Assembly: GCF_009712425.2 (NCBI RefSeq)
Contig: NZ_VCJR02000001.1
Coordinates: 1,616,001-1,680,000, forward strand
Direction: 5' to 3'
Source: Aquisalinus luteolus
GTDB lineage: Bacteria > Pseudomonadota > Alphaproteobacteria > Caulobacterales > Parvularculaceae
Length of the DNA stretch: 64,000 nucleotides
Notes under the pieces: model-generated
Database searches by the model: none
The model's input: the letters and a program-made list of their open reading frames with translations, nothing else
What the model was told of the DNA's origin: nothing
Translations under genes and position numbers: made by a program
Part shown: piece by piece, positions 50,637 through 60,432 of the stretch
Numbering within the stretch: the first letter of the stretch is position 1
Layout of the letters: every line of letters begins with the position of its first letter

Positions 50637-50660
50637 CTGTCATGATGACTTAACTGTCAT
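50637..50660 (+). promoter_or_regulatory. CTGTCAT direct repeat upstream of a TBDR gene
   Basis: CTGTCAT occurs at 50637-50643 and 50654-50660, starting 17 bp apart, with GATGAC between them making short palindromes (GTCATGATGAC). The 7-mer equals the Pho-box half-site but the spacing is not the canonical 11 bp. About 111 bp separate it from the TBDR start. The surrounding 267-bp interval holds no gene. Confidence 0.35.
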
Positions 50661-50771
50661 GGAACCTTAGGGGGCAACACCGGTCGTCAGGCCGGACGCC
50701 AACGGATATTCCGCATGCCAACGATCATGCGGGGACCGTCTTTTATTCTATTCTTCAACATGAGGGTTTGT

Positions 50772-53700
50772 ATGAACTTTTCCTTTACCAAGAAATCGCT
50801 TTTGGCAACCAGCGTCCTTGCTGGACTTTCAGCGATGATGATCACGCCGGCCACGGCACAGGATAATGACGATAACGGCGAACAGGCCGATGGCGCGCAA
50901 AGCGATGTCATCGTTATCACCGGTTCGCGCATCCGCCGCCCGGACTATGAATTCTCCAATCCGGTCACATCAATCGACGAAGGCACGATCGAACGTTCCG
51001 GCGCCACGAACATGACTGATTTCGTCCAGGAAGTTCCGGCCCTGGTCAACTCGATCGACAGCGAGGACTATGCGTCGACCGCAGACCAGGCTGGCGTCGG
51101 TCTGAACCTTCTTGACCTGCGCAATCTTGGCCCGGAGCGCACCCTGGTGCTGGTTGACGGCCGTCGTCATGTTTCCTCCGAACCCGGTACAGCAGCGGTT
51201 GACATCAACACCATTCCCGTCGGCCTGATCGAGCGCATCGAAGTGCTGACCGGTGGTGCATCCGCCGTATACGGCGCAGATGGCGTGACTGGCGTTGTCA
51301 ACTTCATCCTGAAAGACGACTATGAAGGTTTCAGCGCCCGTGCCCAGACCGGTACGTCGCAACAAGGCGGTGGCGAGAACTCCTTCATCAGCATGGTGGG
51401 TGGCAAGAACTTCATGGATGGCCGCCTGAACATTACCGGTGCGCTGGAAATGTCCCTGACGGAGTCCGTCAACCAGAACGACCGACGCTATGCCCAGTTC
51501 GGCCGTCGCGAAATCCTGATCAGCAATCCGGATGAGCCGAGCACCTTCGGTGGCGCGAACGATCCGAACATCCTCGACAACATTTTTGCAACCGGCGTCA
51601 CCTATATCGACACATCACCCATCGGCGGTGTTTATACAGACCCCGACTTCGGCGATGCGCTGGCTGGCAATGATTTCACCGGCAATGGTGATCCGTGGCA
51701 GGACGGTGTCTATGCCGGCGGCTTCCTGGCTGTTGGTGGCGACGGCTCCCTGCTGGATGGCTTTGTCGACCAGCTGCTGCCTGAGCTTGACCGGACAACG
51801 GCCTATGGCTCTTTCAACTACGAGGTAAACCCGACGCTGAACGTCTTCGGTGACCTGAAATATGTCAGAACCTCCACTCAGTTCATCGCTCAGCCAACCT
51901 TCGACTACTTCCTCGAAGTGCCGTTCGACAACCCTTTCATTCCAGATCCCATTCTTGCCGATGCCCTGCCAACCGGCGGTCCGTTCGGGGCAGACACCGT
52001 ATACGTCGCAAGGGACAATTTCGACCTCGGCAATACCGGCCGGGATATCGAGCGCGATACATGGCGCGGCGTTCTGGGTGTAGAGGGTGAGTTCTGGTCA
52101 GACTGGTTCTATGAGGCGTCGTACACCTATGGCCAGACCAAGGAAACGAGCGAGTATTACAATGACCGCCAGGCCGACCGCTTCGCCGCGGCGATCGATG
52201 CCGTAAGGGATCCGTCTACGGGTGAAATCGTCTGCCGCTCCGACCTCGACCCGACGGCAATCCCGTCCGGCAATCTCGACGATGATTCCCTCTGGGGCAC
52301 GACGTTCACGCCGGGTGCGAATTCGGGCTGTGTGCCGGCAGATATTTTCGGTGCCGACATTTCGCCGGAAGCCCGCGCATGGATCAACACGACCACCGTC
52401 AGCGACGCAACGATCAAGCAGGAAGTCTGGAACGCTTATGTGACAGGTGATTCCTCGCGCTGGTTCGAGCTGCCTGCCGGCCCTGTCGGCGTTGTCTTCG
52501 GTGTCGAGTATCGTGAGGAGCGCGCGGAAAACAACGCCGCCCCGATCGAAGAGGAATCGGCAGCACTTGGCTATGACATCACATGGTCAGGCCAGGCGAC
52601 CGACACAGTCGGCGAATTCGATGTGTTCGAGTATTTTGCCGAGGTCGATGTACCGATCATCCGCGATGTTCCGTTCATCCAGGAATTGCGCCTTGATGCC
52701 GCCTATCGCGGTTCCGACTACTCCACGACTGGCCGGTCAGAAACATGGAAAGTCGGCGGTGTCTGGCAGGTGAATGACTTCATCCGCTTCCGCGGCACGA
52801 CGGCCCAGGCGGTTCGTGCGCCGAACATCAACGAGCTGTTCCTGCCGCAGTCGCAGACTTTCGAACTGCTCGATGACCCCTGCACGGTCGTCAACCTGGA
52901 CGCACCTGAAGATCCGGCAGTCGAGGCACTGCGCCTGCAGAACTGTACGGCTGATCTCGGCTTCAATCCGCAGGATACCGGCTTCAACCCGAACGTATCC
53001 TCCGCGATCGAAGGCCGTGTTGGCGGCAACCTGGATCTCGATGTCGAGACCGCGATGACCGACACCTATGGCTTTGTGCTGCAGCCGAGCTTCATCGACA
53101 ACCTGACCATCTCTCTCGATTACTATGACATCGAGCTTGAGGATGCGATCCAGTTCTTCGAGGCTCAGACCATTGTCGACAAGTGCTATGACCTGCCGCG
53201 ACCGAACCAGTTCTGCCCGCTCGTCACGCGCGACACCGCCGGCGATGGCCGCCTTTCCGGCTTCCAGCAGTTCGCCGTCAACGTCGCATCCTACACCACA
53301 AGCGGCTATGACCTGTCGGTGCGCTACAGCCTCGACCCGCAGGCAAAAGGCCTGACCGAGCGCAATATCGGCCAGTTCGATTTCGGGCTCATCGCCAACA
53401 AGCTGAATGACCTGACATTCGTCGAGCTTGAGGATGCCCCGAACGACCAGCTGGTCGGCGATCCGGGTGTACCGGAGTATCAGGCAACCTTCGACCTGCT
53501 CTGGACAAGCCCTGACGAAGTCCTGCAACTGAACTATGGCTACAGCTGGTTCGACGAGACCCAGCGTTTCGAGCCGGGCAATATCGAGGACAATCCCGAT
53601 ATCGTCGATTCGGACTACTACAACTTCTCTGCCCGCTCGGTGCACGATGTCCAGGCGCGGTTCAACCTGTCCGACCAGTTCTCGGTCTATGGCGGCGTGA

Positions 53701-53801
53701 ACAACCTGCTCGACCAGGAGCCTGATCGCGGCAGCCTGAACTACCCGGTCAATCCGCTCGGCCGGTTCTACTATCTCGGCGTGCAGATCAACACGAACTA
53801 G
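50772..53801 (+). CDS. Large TonB-dependent receptor
   Basis: 1009 residues from the ATG at 50772, preceded by GAGGG and followed by a signal peptide (LLATSVLAGLSAMMITPATA). The plug domain is clear: VIVITGSRIRRPDYEFSNPV, LRNLGPERTLVLVDGRRHV, IERIEVLTGGASAVYGADGV. The remainder is a beta-barrel with long acidic loops ending FYYLGVQINTN; the terminal residue is Asn rather than Phe. This subgroup is abundant in Caulobacter-like and other oligotrophic alphaproteobacteria. The neighbouring receptor and S9 peptidase suggest peptides as cargo, but the ligand is unproven. Confidence 0.93.
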   Translation: MNFSFTKKSLLATSVLAGLSAMMITPATAQDNDDNGEQADGAQSDVIVITGSRIRRPDYEFSNPVTSIDEGTIERSGATNMTDFVQEVPALVNSIDSEDYASTADQAGVGLNLLDLRNLGPERTLVLVDGRRHVSSEPGTAAVDINTIPVGLIERIEVLTGGASAVYGADGVTGVVNFILKDDYEGFSARAQTGTSQQGGGENSFISMVGGKNFMDGRLNITGALEMSLTESVNQNDRRYAQFGRREILISNPDEPSTFGGANDPNILDNIFATGVTYIDTSPIGGVYTDPDFGDALAGNDFTGNGDPWQDGVYAGGFLAVGGDGSLLDGFVDQLLPELDRTTAYGSFNYEVNPTLNVFGDLKYVRTSTQFIAQPTFDYFLEVPFDNPFIPDPILADALPTGGPFGADTVYVARDNFDLGNTGRDIERDTWRGVLGVEGEFWSDWFYEASYTYGQTKETSEYYNDRQADRFAAAIDAVRDPSTGEIVCRSDLDPTAIPSGNLDDDSLWGTTFTPGANSGCVPADIFGADISPEARAWINTTTVSDATIKQEVWNAYVTGDSSRWFELPAGPVGVVFGVEYREERAENNAAPIEEESAALGYDITWSGQATDTVGEFDVFEYFAEVDVPIIRDVPFIQELRLDAAYRGSDYSTTGRSETWKVGGVWQVNDFIRFRGTTAQAVRAPNINELFLPQSQTFELLDDPCTVVNLDAPEDPAVEALRLQNCTADLGFNPQDTGFNPNVSSAIEGRVGGNLDLDVETAMTDTYGFVLQPSFIDNLTISLDYYDIELEDAIQFFEAQTIVDKCYDLPRPNQFCPLVTRDTAGDGRLSGFQQFAVNVASYTTSGYDLSVRYSLDPQAKGLTERNIGQFDFGLIANKLNDLTFVELEDAPNDQLVGDPGVPEYQATFDLLWTSPDEVLQLNYGYSWFDETQRFEPGNIEDNPDIVDSDYYNFSARSVHDVQARFNLSDQFSVYGGVNNLLDQEPDRGSLNYPVNPLGRFYYLGVQINTN

Positions 53802-53825
53802 GATCTGTGCCAGAACGACACCACG

Positions 53826-53858
53826 AGGGAGGGCCTGGGTCAGGCCCTCCCTTTTTTT
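53826..53858 (+). terminator. Intrinsic terminator after the TBDR gene
   Basis: AGGGAGGGCCTG (53826-53837) and CAGGCCCTCCCT (53841-53852) are perfectly complementary around a three-base loop and are followed by six T residues. It lies 25 bp after the stop codon and isolates the next TBDR gene as its own unit. Confidence 0.95.
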
Positions 53859-54209
53859 CGATGAAAAAACCATATGAAAATATCGTTGGGAATGATGTTT
53901 TCAGCAGAAATATCTCTGATCTGCCCGTTTCACCCTCTTTAACACCCTGCCGAGTGTCGCTCGTGAACCACAGAGCTTTATAACACGCTCTCCAAAGCTG
54001 ATGGAAATTAGCACAATATTGCGCTGCAGGTGCGAAATGCGGTGCTTTATTGCATCGCGGCATAGTCTTGTGTTTTCTCAGTAACACCTGCCTCGTGTTA
54101 CGCAATCACACTTCACAAAACTGTTGTACACGCATCCCGACACAATTACGGTCGGTTAATGGTACGACCATGGGTTTCCAAGATTCAATCAAACCGTAAG
54201 AGGGTAAAT
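53859..54209. other. TBDR promoter region with repeated TAACACC...GTGT operator-like motif
   Basis: 350 bp without a gene. Two related inverted motifs occur: TTAACACCCTGCCGAGTGTC (53939-53958) and GTAACACCTGCCTCGTGTTA (54081-54100, followed by C). In the second, GTAACAC and GTGTTAC are perfect arms around seven bases; the first is a degenerate copy. They are about 140 bp apart, so a dimeric repressor could bridge them by looping. The region is AT-richer than average, fitting a strong promoter. Confidence 0.5.
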
Positions 54210-57200
54210 ATGGGTGCTTTAGACCTTAAAAAACTACTTCTCGGGTCCTCACTGCTGGTGAGCGCTGCTGCGTTCTCCACCATCCCGTCTGCCTACGCGC
54301 AGGACGACGATGACGTTGAGACCATTGAAGAAACTGAAGAAGAACAGGCGACTCCTAGTGGCGATCTGATCGTCGTCACCGGTTCGCGTCTTCGCCGTTC
54401 CGAGTATGACAGCCCGAAACCCCTGCGGGTTCTGCAGGCTGAAGAAGCTCGCGAAGAAGGCCTCTTCACGGCTGCCGACGTTCTGCAGTCTTCCTCGATC
54501 GCTTCCGGCGTTCAGTTCGACGCGACCTTCACCGGTCTCGTAACCGACTCCGGTCCGGGTTCCTCGACCATCAACCTGCGCGGCCTTGGTGCCGACCGCA
54601 ACGTCGTTCTGCTGAACGGCCGTCGCCTGGCTCCGGCCGGTGTCGGTGGTGCGCCGACCCGTCCCGACCTGAACCTGCTGCCGTCCGGCATCATCTCCCA
54701 GTACGACGTACTGCTTGACGGTGCTTCCTCGGTTTACGGTTCCGACGCTGTTACCGGCGTTATCAACGCCATCATCCGCACGGACTTCGAAGGCGTCGAA
54801 ATGCGCGCCAACATGTCCAAGCCGGAGCATGGCGGTGGTGAAGAGCTGCAGCTGACCTTCACGGCCGGCACGACCAGCGACCGCGGCAACATCCTGTTTG
54901 GTGCAGAGTACTATCAGCGCGACGTCGTCAAGCGCGGCCAGCGTGGTTTCACGCCTTGCGAACGCGACATCGAGATCAACCCGGAAACCGGCGAGACCAA
55001 CAGCTACTGCCAACAGCAGTCCTTTGGCTCCATGGTTCTTGATCCTCTGAACGCTCTTTACGGCGACTTCCAGAACAATGGTATCGGCACCGGCTTCGGT
55101 CTGTACTACTTTGACTTCGCTGCTGGCGATGGCTACTTCTACGTCCCGAACAACAACCAGTTCGGCGGCCCGGGCAGCTTCGGCGGCGTAACCAACCTCG
55201 CCGATCCGACTGGTGATCCGGTCATCGGTATCAGCTCGCCGTTCGTATACGAGAACGCATACAACGCGAACCGTTTCTCCGATGACTTCGACCTGATCCA
55301 GGGCGTCGAAACATTCTCCGCTTACTCTGGCGGTGAATACGAGCTGACCGACAGCGTCACCTCCTACTTCGAGTTCCTGTATTCCAGCCGTAACTCGGAA
55401 ATCGATCAGGGTGCCCAGCAGATCTTCCCGGCTGTGAGCTGTCTCAGCCCGAACATCGCGAACCATCCTGACCTGTCCCAGGCTCCGGTCTGTACGACTC
55501 CGGGTGTTCCGGACAGCCTGCGCGAGCTGGTCTTCACGTCCTTCATCGACGCGACCGGCAACACGGCCCAGGTCGAGGTTTCCCAGGCCCGCTTCGTCGG
55601 TGGCCTGAAAGGTGACCTTGAGTTCCTGATCCCGTCCGGCAAGTTCGTGTCCGATGGCAACTTCGGTGTTAACGTCGACAACTGGGTATGGGACGCTTAC
55701 GCTTCCTATGACCGTTCCAACGGTAACCTGTCCGCTATCGCCGTCAACGAAGAGCGTATCGTTGCAGCAACGCGGAACCTGACCCAGAATTCCGACGGTT
55801 CGTATTCCTGTTCGCCGACAATCGATGGCGACCTCTTCGGCTTCATCTCGCCGGAGGATTGCGTTCCGCTCGACCTGACGGATCCGTCCATCTACATTAA
55901 CGGCGCCCTGCCCCAGGACTTCCTGGACTACGCCGCTGGTAACGCGACCAACCGTACGGTCATCGACCAGCAGCTGGTCAACATCGCCCTCTCCGGTGAT
56001 GTATTCCGCCTGCCGGACGGCGTTGTACCGTTCGTCTTCGGTATCGAATATCGCGAAGACCGCATCGAGTCCTACAACGACTACCTGACTTCTTCGGGTG
56101 CCGCTCCGTCGGTTGCTCGTGAAGGCAACACATTCGGTACGACCGACCTGATGGAATTCTTCATGGAAACCGAACTGCCGCTGCTTCGTGGCCGTCCGCT
56201 TGCTGAAGAACTCACCCTCAACCTGTCGGCCCGCTGGACTGAAGAGAAGAACTTCGGCGCCCTGTGGACCTACGCTGCGAACGTCAACTACCTGCCATAC
56301 GACTGGCTGCGTTTCCGCGGTACCTATGGCACGACCTATAAAGCCCCGAACCTGCGTCAGCAGTTCCTGGCTGGTCAGACGGCTTTCGCCGGTGCCTTCG
56401 GTGACCCGTGTATCGCATCGACTTTCGACAACTATTCGCCGGAAGATCAGGCGATCATCCGTCCGAACTGTATCGCTCAGGGCGCTGACCCGGATACTCT
56501 CGGCCAGGGTGGTGCGACGTCCATTCCGTTCACACAGGGCGGTAACGGTCAGTCGCTGAACGCAGAAACGTCCGAAGGTTACACCCTTGGTGTTTCCATC
56601 GAGCAGCCCTGGTTCGACCGCTTCGACCTTCGTGGTTCGGCTACGTACTACTCGTACGAAATCGAAAACTCGATCGTGTCGCCGTCGGTTGGCTTCATCC
56701 TCAACGACTGTCTCGTCGAGTTTGAAAACCTGTCGAGTGCCTTCTGCTCGCGTATCCAACGCCTGAACACGGGTGATCCGAGCCGGAACTTCATCTCCGA
56801 CATCGACGCTTCGTTCCTGAACTCCGGTTCTGAAACGGCTGTCGGCGTAGACTACTCGATCAACTTCGACATGGACTTCGTGTTCAACGAGAAGCCGCTG
56901 GACCTGAGCCTCAGTGCTCGCCTGAACAACACCCTGGAACGTGAAGAAGTCATCCTCGATGTCTTCCAGGACTACCTTGGTGAGTTCGGTACGCCGAAAT
57001 GGCGTGGTGACTTCCGTGCTCGTGCGGATTACGGCGATTTCGCCCTGATCTGGACCACGGACTACATCGGCGAAGTCGAAGACAGCACGCTGGATCCGCT
57101 CCGTGAGGCTTCGGATGTTCAGTATGACTTCCGTACTTGCGGCACGATCACCAACGATCCGACGACTGGCCGGATCACCGGTGTCGATCCGAGCACCTGT

Positions 57201-57449
57201 CAGGCTGTGACTGCCGGTGTTGGCTTCCGCGACAAGGAAGAAGCTGGCGAATACTTCCTGCATGACCTTGCACTGAACTATTCGCTCGATACCTGGAGCA
57301 TCACCGGTGGTGTCCGGAACATCTTCGACACCGAGCCGCCGCTGGTTGACGCCGCTTCCATCCCGTCGACGCTGGCCAACGTGCCGCTCGGCCGTGGTTA
57401 CGACGTCTTCGGTCGCTCCTTCTTCCTGTCGATCGTCAAAGACTTCTAG
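54210..57449 (+). CDS. Large, probably highly expressed TonB-dependent receptor
   Basis: 1079 residues from the ATG at 54210, which has AGAGGG at good distance and a signal peptide (LLLGSSLLVSAAAFSTIPSAYA). The plug is shown by LIVVTGSRLRRSEYDSPKPL, INLRGLGADRNVVLLNGRRL and YDVLLDGASSVYGSDAVTGV; the barrel ends with SIVKDF. Codon choice differs from most neighbours, with GGT, GCT, CGT, GTT and TCC far more frequent, the pattern of strongly expressed genes in GC-rich bacteria. An S9 peptidase gene follows beyond a terminator, suggesting import of peptides which that enzyme would then cut. Confidence 0.94.
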   Translation: MGALDLKKLLLGSSLLVSAAAFSTIPSAYAQDDDDVETIEETEEEQATPSGDLIVVTGSRLRRSEYDSPKPLRVLQAEEAREEGLFTAADVLQSSSIASGVQFDATFTGLVTDSGPGSSTINLRGLGADRNVVLLNGRRLAPAGVGGAPTRPDLNLLPSGIISQYDVLLDGASSVYGSDAVTGVINAIIRTDFEGVEMRANMSKPEHGGGEELQLTFTAGTTSDRGNILFGAEYYQRDVVKRGQRGFTPCERDIEINPETGETNSYCQQQSFGSMVLDPLNALYGDFQNNGIGTGFGLYYFDFAAGDGYFYVPNNNQFGGPGSFGGVTNLADPTGDPVIGISSPFVYENAYNANRFSDDFDLIQGVETFSAYSGGEYELTDSVTSYFEFLYSSRNSEIDQGAQQIFPAVSCLSPNIANHPDLSQAPVCTTPGVPDSLRELVFTSFIDATGNTAQVEVSQARFVGGLKGDLEFLIPSGKFVSDGNFGVNVDNWVWDAYASYDRSNGNLSAIAVNEERIVAATRNLTQNSDGSYSCSPTIDGDLFGFISPEDCVPLDLTDPSIYINGALPQDFLDYAAGNATNRTVIDQQLVNIALSGDVFRLPDGVVPFVFGIEYREDRIESYNDYLTSSGAAPSVAREGNTFGTTDLMEFFMETELPLLRGRPLAEELTLNLSARWTEEKNFGALWTYAANVNYLPYDWLRFRGTYGTTYKAPNLRQQFLAGQTAFAGAFGDPCIASTFDNYSPEDQAIIRPNCIAQGADPDTLGQGGATSIPFTQGGNGQSLNAETSEGYTLGVSIEQPWFDRFDLRGSATYYSYEIENSIVSPSVGFILNDCLVEFENLSSAFCSRIQRLNTGDPSRNFISDIDASFLNSGSETAVGVDYSINFDMDFVFNEKPLDLSLSARLNNTLEREEVILDVFQDYLGEFGTPKWRGDFRARADYGDFALIWTTDYIGEVEDSTLDPLREASDVQYDFRTCGTITNDPTTGRITGVDPSTCQAVTAGVGFRDKEEAGEYFLHDLALNYSLDTWSITGGVRNIFDTEPPLVDAASIPSTLANVPLGRGYDVFGRSFFLSIVKDF

Positions 57450-57477
57450 GATCGTGAGAAGCTAGACTAACAATTGA

Positions 57478-57506
57478 GGGGGCCCGGATAATTCCGGGCC
57501 CTTTTC
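57478..57506 (+). terminator. Intrinsic terminator after the second TBDR
   Basis: GGGCCCGGA (57480-57488) and TCCGGGCCC (57493-57501) pair around four bases and are followed by TTTTC. It lies 30 bp downstream of the stop codon and upstream of the S9 peptidase. Confidence 0.9.
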
Positions 57507-57561
57507 ATTTCTCAACGTATTAATTAGTCGGGATAACCGACCCCACTGTCTGGAGTATGAA

Positions 57562-59553
57562 ATGACCTTCAATCGTTTAATCGCGGCTGTCATGGTCTCG
57601 GCTGCCAGCCTCTTCGGCACTGCCCTGACGGCAAATGCCCAGGAAACGCTGCCTTACGAGGCTTTTGCACAGGACCCCACCATTACGAACGTAGAGGTTT
57701 CCCCTGACGGGCGCTGGCTGTCTGTCGTTCAGCGCAATTCCATCGACGGAGACCCGTTCCTCGGAATCTACGACGCTCAAGACCTGTCCAAGGGCCGCAT
57801 TCGTACCTACGGTGCCCGCGGCATGAGCGTGAACAGCGCGCGATGGATCAATGACGACTTTCTGCTCGTCGTTTTCACCCAGCAATTCAGTGAGGGCGAA
57901 GACACATACCGTATTTCCAAGATCGCTTCGATCCACAGGGAGCGCGGCAGCTTTATCGATATCCCGAAACTCCAGTTCGACCGCCGGACCCAGGGTGCCG
58001 CCGCTGCTGAACTTGAAAAGCGCGCTGGTGCCGCTTCAGTTATCTCCACCCTGCCTGCGGACCCTGACCATGTCATGATCAGTTATGTTGCCAACGCCAA
58101 TGGCGTGCGGGCAATCGCGAAGGTCAGGATCGATTCCGGTGTGATCGTGTCGGAAACGACCGGTAACACGCGCTATGGCGGTTATGGCGTCGATGCCGAA
58201 GGCGATATTCGTTTTGCCAGCTATACCGACCGCAGCACAGGTGAAGAGGTTTTTGTCGCTCGTATCAAAGGCGAAACCGAGTGGATCGAGATCGGCCGAA
58301 GTGGTTCCGGTGGCGATGCCATCAGCCAGGTCTTCAGCCCGCTAGGCTTCCTGAACGCCGACAACCCGAACGAGCTGTTCGTCGTCTCCAACCACGATGC
58401 CGATACAGCTGGCATTTTCGCTTTTGACCTTGCCAGCCAGGATTACACCGAGCTGTTATTCCGCCATCCCAAATATGATGCGGCAGGCATTGTCACGATC
58501 CGTGATCCGGAAGACCGGCTTCGCCAATACCTCACGGGCTTTGCCTATGACGGTCGTGGCGGCGAGGTTTACTGGATCGATCCGGCAGAAAAGGCATTCA
58601 ACGAAAATCTCGATGAATTGCTGCCGAACGCCAATAACGACATGATCTCGGCCTCCCACGACCTGTCCGTCCGGGTTATCCGGTCCAACGGTCCGCGTAC
58701 GCCGAGCACATATTACCTATATGACGAAGCAAAAGGCGGTCTCCAGCTGATCGGCAAATCCATGCCGGCCCTGACGGAGGAAGCCCTGTCGGACATGGAA
58801 TTCGTCACCTACACGGCACGCGATGGCTATGAAATTCCCGCCCTCGTCACCGTACCGGATGGCGAAGGCCCATTCCCGTCAATCGTGATGCCTCATGGTG
58901 GTCCGACCGCTCGTGACTACTGGGGTTTCGACCTGTGGTCGCAGCTCTTTGCCCATCACGGCTATGCTGTCATCCAGCCGCAATACCGCATCTCCACGGG
59001 CTTCGGTAAGAAGCACCTGCAGGACGGTTTCGGCGAGTGGGGCATGCTGCAACAGGACGATATCGACGATGCCGGCCAGTACCTGGTCGATCAGGGCATC
59101 GCGGACCCGGATCGCCTTGCGATCATGGGCTGGTCTTATGGCGGCTACTCGTCCTTCATCGGCTCTGCCCGTGACCCGAACCCGTACAAATGTGCGATCC
59201 CTGGTGCTGGCGTAGGCGATATGGAACAGTTCCGCGCATGGCTCTATTCCGGCGGGTCGCGGAATGACCCCCTCACCCAGTACCGCAACACGGTAGAGGG
59301 CCTGAACCCGCTCGATCTGGTCTCCAGCGTCGATGTGCCGGTCCTCGTCATTCACGGTACGGAAGATGAGCGCGTGCCGATCAGTCACTCCGACAAGTTT
59401 GCCGCCGCCCTTCAGCGCGAAGGCAAGGAATACAAATATATCAAGCTGGACGGTGCCAACCATTTCTTCGGGACCATCTATTACGAACACTGGATGGAAA
59501 TGTTCCCGGCGATGATCGACTGGCTAGACAACACTTGCGGCCTGAAAGAATAA
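57562..59553 (+). CDS. Secreted S9-family prolyl oligopeptidase-like serine peptidase
   Basis: 663 residues with a signal peptide (LIAAVMVSAASLFGTALTANA). The N-terminal half is a degenerate beta-propeller; the C-terminal half is the alpha/beta hydrolase peptidase domain. The triad is readable: S525 in GWSYGGYS, D602 in HGTEDERVP and H634 in GANHFFG, with the oxyanion block PHGGPTARDYWGFD. Related enzymes are dipeptidyl or acylaminoacyl peptidases. It follows a highly expressed TBDR after a terminator, so it has its own promoter but probably the same physiological task: using peptides taken up from outside. Confidence 0.93.
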   Translation: MTFNRLIAAVMVSAASLFGTALTANAQETLPYEAFAQDPTITNVEVSPDGRWLSVVQRNSIDGDPFLGIYDAQDLSKGRIRTYGARGMSVNSARWINDDFLLVVFTQQFSEGEDTYRISKIASIHRERGSFIDIPKLQFDRRTQGAAAAELEKRAGAASVISTLPADPDHVMISYVANANGVRAIAKVRIDSGVIVSETTGNTRYGGYGVDAEGDIRFASYTDRSTGEEVFVARIKGETEWIEIGRSGSGGDAISQVFSPLGFLNADNPNELFVVSNHDADTAGIFAFDLASQDYTELLFRHPKYDAAGIVTIRDPEDRLRQYLTGFAYDGRGGEVYWIDPAEKAFNENLDELLPNANNDMISASHDLSVRVIRSNGPRTPSTYYLYDEAKGGLQLIGKSMPALTEEALSDMEFVTYTARDGYEIPALVTVPDGEGPFPSIVMPHGGPTARDYWGFDLWSQLFAHHGYAVIQPQYRISTGFGKKHLQDGFGEWGMLQQDDIDDAGQYLVDQGIADPDRLAIMGWSYGGYSSFIGSARDPNPYKCAIPGAGVGDMEQFRAWLYSGGSRNDPLTQYRNTVEGLNPLDLVSSVDVPVLVIHGTEDERVPISHSDKFAAALQREGKEYKYIKLDGANHFFGTIYYEHWMEMFPAMIDWLDNTCGLKE

Positions 59554-59573
59554 TCCGCATACACCAACACATA

Positions 59574-59603
59574 AAAACCCGGCTCATCGAGCCGGGTTTT
59601 TTG
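59574..59603. terminator. Bidirectional terminator between the S9 peptidase and thiG genes
   Basis: AACCCGGCTC (59576-59585) and GAGCCGGGTT (59589-59598) pair around three bases. T-rich tracts occur on the 3' side of both strands, so it can end the rightward S9 transcript and the leftward thiSG transcript. Confidence 0.92.
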
Positions 59604-59649
59604 TTCGCATCAAGATAATCTCTTTATCCAGAAAAACACTGGCAAACAG

Positions 59650-60423
59650 CTAGATCAGCCCTGCCAATGGCGAGGACGGATCGGCATATTTCTTCCGGCC
59701 CATACGCCCGGCCAGATAGGCCTCGCGCCCGGAGATGACCGCATGCTTCATCGCGCGCGCCATCCTGATGGGATCCTTCGCCTCGGCAATCGCCGTGTTC
59801 AGCAACACGCCGTCACAGCCAAGCTCCATGGCAATCGCGGCATCCGATGCCGTGCCGACGCCCGCATCGACCAGCACCGGGACCTTGGCCTGTTCCACGA
59901 TCAACCGGATATTGACCGGGTTTTGGATGCCGAGGCCCGAGCCGATCGGCGCGCCCAGCGGCATGATTGCGCAGCACCCAACCTCTTCCAGCTTGCGCGC
60001 ATAGACCGGATCGTCGGTGCAATAGACCATCACCTGGAACCCGTCCTTGATCAGCAGCTCGGCTGCCTTCAGCGTCTCTGCCATATCCGGATACAGCGTC
60101 TTCTGGTCGGACAACACTTCCAGCTTCACAAGATCCCAGCCGCCGGCCTCACGCGCCAGCCGAAGTGTGCGGATTGCGTCCTCCGCCGTGAAGCACCCGG
60201 CCGTGTTCGGCAGATAGGTATATTTCTCCGGCGAGACATAATCGACCAGCATCGGCTTGTCGCGGTCGGTCAGATTCACGCGGCGCACGGCAACAGTCAC
60301 GATCTCGGCGCCGGACGCCTCAGCCGCTGCCGCGTTTTCCGCGTAATCCTTGTACTTGCCGGTGCCGATAATCAGCCGGGAAGAGAATTTCCGTCCGGCA
60401 ATTTCAAATGTGTCGTCTGTCAT
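59650..60423 (-). CDS. thiG: Thiazole synthase ThiG
   Basis: 257-residue TIM-barrel enzyme that builds the thiazole phosphate of thiamine from deoxyxylulose phosphate, ThiS thiocarboxylate and dehydroglycine. Recognised by [52 protein letters not shown] (Schiff-base lysine region), [58 protein letters not shown] and [14 protein letters not shown]. It starts nine bases after thiS, so the two are co-transcribed. No other thi gene is in the window. Confidence 0.97.
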   Translation of the reverse strand: MTDDTFEIAGRKFSSRLIIGTGKYKDYAENAAAAEASGAEIVTVAVRRVNLTDRDKPMLVDYVSPEKYTYLPNTAGCFTAEDAIRTLRLAREAGGWDLVKLEVLSDQKTLYPDMAETLKAAELLIKDGFQVMVYCTDDPVYARKLEEVGCCAIMPLGAPIGSGLGIQNPVNIRLIVEQAKVPVLVDAGVGTASDAAIAMELGCDGVLLNTAIAEAKDPIRMARAMKHAVISGREAYLAGRMGRKKYADPSSPLAGLI

Positions 60424-60432
60424 ATCATCAAA

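Noticed and set aside
50637-50660. Canonical Pho box before the TBDR at 50772
   Set aside because: The 7-mers match, but start 17 bp apart instead of 11; kept only as an unexplained repeat.
54249-57263. 1004-codon open frame on the minus strand opposite the second large TBDR
   Set aside because: It mirrors the codon bias of the real gene (few CTA, TTA and TCA codons), has no signal or domain, and lacks a plausible start region.
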